A stretch of 64,000 bases of DNA from contig NW_022985163.1 of assembly GCF_010093535.1 (NCBI RefSeq), positions 1,574,421 to 1,638,420 on the forward strand, written 5' to 3'. A program made the position numbers and the translations under genes. Positions 59,592 through 64,000 of the stretch are shown here, piece by piece. This stretch comes from Lindgomyces ingoldianus (Eukaryota; Ascomycota; Dothideomycetes; Pleosporales; Lindgomycetaceae). The notes below the pieces were generated by a model, which was not told the origin of the DNA, ran no database searches, and saw only the letters and a list, made by a program, of their open reading frames with translations. The number at the start of each line of letters is the position of its first letter. Position 1 is the first letter of the stretch.

Positions 59592-62500
59592 GTACCCCCC
59601 CTCTTATTAGAAAGAGAATTCTTTACATTAGTAGTTCTAGCATTAAGTTGTCTTTATTAGAGTACAGGTTTAGTTTAGATAAGTATTAAGTGTAGAATTA
59701 GGTTACTGCAGAGTTCTTTTATAAAGCTTTTATAGGTTTCTATAACAGTTTGTTATATTTAGTCTATTTTATAAAGTATTTATAGATATGTTTTTTTTTA
59801 TTAAACTAAATCTATTTAATGTCTTTTATAACATATTCTAGTTTATTATTTATAATAATAGGTTTAGGTAGCAAGTTTAGCTGTCTAGGTAAATAGTTAA
59901 ATTTAGGGGCTACTTAGCGCAGCAATAATACATAGAACACAGGGTGTATCTTTATGCTGTTAGGTAGGATTAATTAGTAAGCATATAATAAAACTATATA
60001 GGCTACTATAAAAGAGCTAAGGTTCTTTTAATTAAGTTTTTTTAATTATTAGTTTATTTAGATATTTCTAGTGTCTAGCTAGACCTTCTTACTAGCTGCA
60101 TACGCAGGGGCAAAAGTTTAAGATTAGTTTACATACTTTTATTAAAAAGCTTAAGCCTATGTAAGCTTTTTATAAATATATTTAAATATATTTTAGATTT
60201 TATTAATAAGTCTATTTATGTCTATTACTTATATAGATTAATAAGTTAGTTAGAGGGTATTTATAAGTAGTTTAAATTTTATTTAGAGGTAGTATCTATA
60301 GTTTACTAAAAATAAGGATACTTATGTTAATTTAGATGTTATGTTATTAGCTTTAAACTATACTATAGCTAACTATTTTACTTAGTTATTCTACTAGTAG
60401 TTTATGTACACTTATAAAACTTATTCTATTACAGCGTTTATGTTCTTAGTCTAGCTGTTAGTCTCTAGGTAAAAAGCTGTAAATAAATAAAAGATAATTT
60501 AAAGCTATTTATAGAGTTTGTCTTAGAAGGCTAAGACAAACTGTGTACCTCTGTCTAATATAATTATGTTAGGCAGGCTATAGTAAACTTATACATATTA
60601 GTAGAATAACTAGGCTATATTAAGGGCAGTTATAAAGAAACATAGTATTAAGTATTAATACTTAGTTAAGTAATTAATAACTACTATAATATTTATATAC
60701 TTTTTTAGATAAAAGTAGGTCTATAATAAAATTAATTAATATGTCTTTTTAAGCTTGTTTAAAGATTAGAAGCAGTTTAAGTAGGCTATTATACCTTTTT
60801 TAAAAGGCCTTTACTTTATAGTAAGTATAGCAACATAATACGTATTAGTGTACAGTATAGAACATGTAGGGCTAGTAGTACTCTCTCTGTAGTAGGTTAA
60901 GAGTCTTTCCTCTGCCTAGGTGTTCTCTAACAGGCAAGTTATATATAATTTAGAGTAGTTTAATTCTTAGTTTATTAAAATTAGAGATTATAAGTTAGTT
61001 ATAGTAATATAGCTTACTATTTTAGTTTTTATAGTTAGCTAGTGTTACTTTCTTTAACTAACTAGCGCTGTTTTAAAGCAGGTCTAAGGTTTCTTAAATA
61101 AATTTATTATTTAAATACTTATTAGTAATAATTTAATTAATTATCTAATTTATTTTATTTAAGTTAAGGTCTAAAAATAGCTTAAGTTAAAGTAGAGTTT
61201 AGTGTTAAGCCTTTTACACTTCTTTTTAAGCAGGGATGTTTTAGAATTGCCTTAAAAAAGCATTTAGTTTCCCTTTATTTTAACTAAGATAATAAGTAAT
61301 CTTAAAATTAAAATAAAATAGGTATTTAAACTAATAAGCTTGTTAGTAGCTAAGTTATTTTATAGTTACAAAGTACTATAAGTTCTTATAGTTAGATAGG
61401 ACCTATATTAGATGCGCTGCACCTTCTAGTTTAGGTTGCTATTATTTAAAGTAGTGTACTATAGTAAGTAATTTTTTATTATAGATTTTATAATTACCTT
61501 CTATAAAACTTATTTTTTTTAAAAAGTATGTAATAGGCTTAATAGTCCTGTTTAGCTTAGTCTAGAAAAGAACTTCTGCTACTATGTAGTCTAAGGCATT
61601 AGCTTCTACAAGTATTAGTAGTTTAAAGTTAAAGTAGTAGAGTATTAAAGCTTTAGTAAAGGCTTTTTTTAGCTAGTTAAAAGACTATTAGTAATTTAAG
61701 TTAAAGTTAAATTAAACCTTTTTTTTAGTAAGTGTAATTATAAGGCTTACTAGCTGTAAAAAGTTATTAATAAATTATTAGTAAAAGTTAGTAAATTCTA
61801 TAAAGGCTTAAACATCTTTTATGTCCTTTAGGTATTACTAATTTAGCATAGTTTAAACTTTAATAGGGTCTATTTAAATGCTATCTATAAAAATTATATA
61901 TTCTAAATATGTAACTTTTAATTAGTAGAACTTGCATTTATCTACATTAAGTTACAGACCTGCTTTTTCTATAGCTTTTAGCACTAGGCGTACATGCTAT
62001 TTATACTCTAAAAGGCTATTACTATAGATTAAAATATTATTAATATACATAGTGCAGAACATGTCTAGGTAGGGTTAAAGTAAGTTGTTTATAAAATATT
62101 AAAAAGTACTAAGCGTGTTAGCTAAGCTAAAGAGCATTACTAAGTACTTAAATAGTCTATATTAGGTCTAAAACACTGTTAGCTACTTATTACCTTTTAC
62201 TATTCTTAGCTTATTAAAGGTAGTAATAATATTTAACTTTATAAAATACTTTGCTTTACTTAGTTAGCTTAGAGTTTCTTATAAAAAAAAAATTAAGTAT
62301 TAGTTTTTAATAGTAATAGTGTTTAGTTTTTAGTAGTTAATATAGAATTAAAGCCTACCTCTAAGTTTCTTTATAAATAGTATAGGTAACACTACTAGTA
62401 AGAAGCTAGCTTAAATAAACCTTTTTTTTAGGTTTTTATTAAGGTATTTTTAAAGCACTTTTAATTTATTTAGCAACATCTTATATAGTAGCCTATAACT

Positions 62501-64000
62501 AGGTTGTTTACTAAGCTTAAAAGTTATTTAGTAATTATACAAATATTATATTAAAAGCTTATTAGACTTATTTTAAAAAAAAACATATAATAAGTTATAG
62601 TAGTTTTAAAAGACTATTATTTTTAAGTTAGTGTGTTTTTAAAAAGCTAAAGCTTAGTCTATATTAGAAATTATAACTGCGTAGATTTTATAATCTAGTT
62701 ATTAAGCTAGGGTTATAAATAAGGTAGGTTTTATGTAGCAGATGTCTATCTACTATTTAAGTCTTAGTTTATGTTTAAATTAGGTAGGTAAAAGTTCTTT
62801 AAAAGCTTTTTTTTTTTTTAGGTTTAAGTAGTTATTAAATTATTTTATATAGCTTATTTTAGTAAAAGGCCTAGCTTATTAGCCTTACTTAAGTAGTTCT
62901 TCTCTAGGTTATTAAAAAGTAGGTCTAGAGACCTTTTATATTAAGTGCTATTTAAGTGTTATTTAAGTATAAGTATAAGTATACATCTTAGCATTAGAAA
63001 AAGTTAAAGTTTAAAACTTACTCTTAGTAATTAAAGGCAACTTTATACTAATATAGCTATAGTTATTCTAGGATTAAGTTATAATGTTTTATGTTAATTA
63101 CATAGAGCTTAATCTGCTCCTTATAGTGTTAGTAGGTAATTATAATAGTTATAGTACAAAAGATAAAACCTTTTTTAAGTTATTTTTTATTAAATCTAGT
63201 TAGGTAAATTATTTAGGTAAGTAGTGTTAATTAAAGATTTAGTTTATACGCTAGTTCTTTATTAATATAACCTATGCTATTTACTTTTAAGTTAATAAAA
63301 GCTTATATTAAGGCTAATATAGTTTTTTATTATAAATATATAAAAATATTAACTTAGTACTTCTAGTTATTAGTAGAGGACTTAGCTTATAAGTTAGTAA
63401 AGATCTAGTGTTAAATTAGTCCTAAGGGGCAACTTAGCCCTAGAATAAGCCTTTTTACAGGCTCCTACTGCTATAGCTGCAGCTACGTTAAAAGTAGCAA
63501 AAAGAATTAAAGCTTAAATATAAGTTAAAGCTCTTATAAAAATAAAATTAAAATAGTAAAAATCTTTAATAAGTGCTAGCAGCGCTACTTACATAGACTT
63601 AAAAAAAAGGAATAAAGTAGTTTTAAAAAATATAACTATGCTTACTACACTTAAAGTATTAACTTTTTTTTTTATAATCTTTATGCTCTTTAAAACTAAC
63701 TAGAGCATAATTTAAATTAATTTTTATTATGTTAGAGTTCTTATTTATAACTGCGCTAGTTTAGGGGTGTATTAGGGCTTATATAGGGAGGAACCTTATG
63801 TTATTATTATAGGTAGTAATTAGGTTTGCATACATGTTAAGGTTGTTTAGAAGGGGTTCTTCTACTATAGCGCGTTGCAGTTTAGTTAAAAGAGAGTTAC
63901 ATAAAGCTATAATTAGACCTATTTTATTTAGGCCTATATTAGATGTAAGTTAGTAAAACTTAGTAAAGTGTAAAGTAAAGCTTTTTTTTTTTTATTATAA
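59274..64000 (-). mobile_element. Third copy of the gypsy family (minus), cut by window end
   Basis: Starts with a 318-bp LTR (59274-59591) followed by the complement of the purine tract (GTACCCCCCCTC). Co-linear with the outer copy, but uninterrupted at the position where the nested copy inserted. About 0.9 kb should remain beyond the window. Coding frames (minus) are closed by TAA/TAG. Confidence 0.92.

Noticed and set aside
22300..64000. Regional centromere or subtelomere
   Set aside because: A 41-kb AT-rich, transposon-filled block would fit either, but the sequence alone gives no specific centromere or telomere mark.

Overview
The window looks like a chromosome segment of a filamentous ascomycete, probably a dothideomycete. 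That is inferred from short GT-AG introns of about 48-120 nt, a Zn2Cys6 regulator, several small F-box-like proteins, and a sharp split between a normal-GC gene-bearing part (about 1-14.5 kb, plus an island at 18.6-22.2 kb) and a very AT-rich, gene-free part (14.5-18.0 kb and 22.3-64 kb). The AT-rich part is built of transposons damaged by C-to-T / G-to-A change, the signature of repeat-induced point mutation (RIP).

Gene-bearing part. From left to right: a truncated Golgi-type glycosyltransferase (minus); a complete 683-aa Zn2Cys6 transcription factor with three exons (minus); two short divergent F-box-like proteins; a 538-aa protein with a nuclear-type basic start, a ubiquitin-interacting-like motif and an F-box-like region (minus); and a six-exon secreted DUF1996 protein of 361 aa (plus). 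Beyond 11.7 kb I recognise no gene until a 3.5-kb RIP-damaged DNA transposon with inverted repeats of about 120 bp. The island at 18.6-22.2 kb holds a solo LTR, one more F-box-like gene and a broken gene resembling part of a fungal STAND-type protein.

Transposon part. It contains a Ty1/copia element with both LTRs and a target duplication (25543-30454); a Ty3/gypsy element split by two solo LTRs (about 30.9-35.6 kb); two copies of a 1.1-kb fold-back element derived from a Fot1/pogo transposon; an internally deleted pogo relative; a full-length pogo element (55185-57050); a pogo element split by an 11.3-kb insertion (40171-53649); and three copies of one chromodomain-type gypsy family. One of those gypsy copies is nested in another, and the third supplies the empty site. 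Target duplications give the order of events: pogo, then gypsy, then a second gypsy of the same family in opposite orientation.

The most interesting signals are: (1) the RIP damage has a strong trinucleotide context, with TCA and CCA nearly erased while ACA and GCA survive; (2) two pogo subfamilies keep the same 60-bp terminal repeat layout with two 12-bp direct repeats at identical positions, but both copies of the 12-mer have been exchanged together; (3) the palindromic fold-back elements; (4) a 10-bp repeat in the copia LTR that varies in whole units (5, 5, 8, 14); and (5) telomere-like repeats created by RIP from an unrelated LTR sequence.
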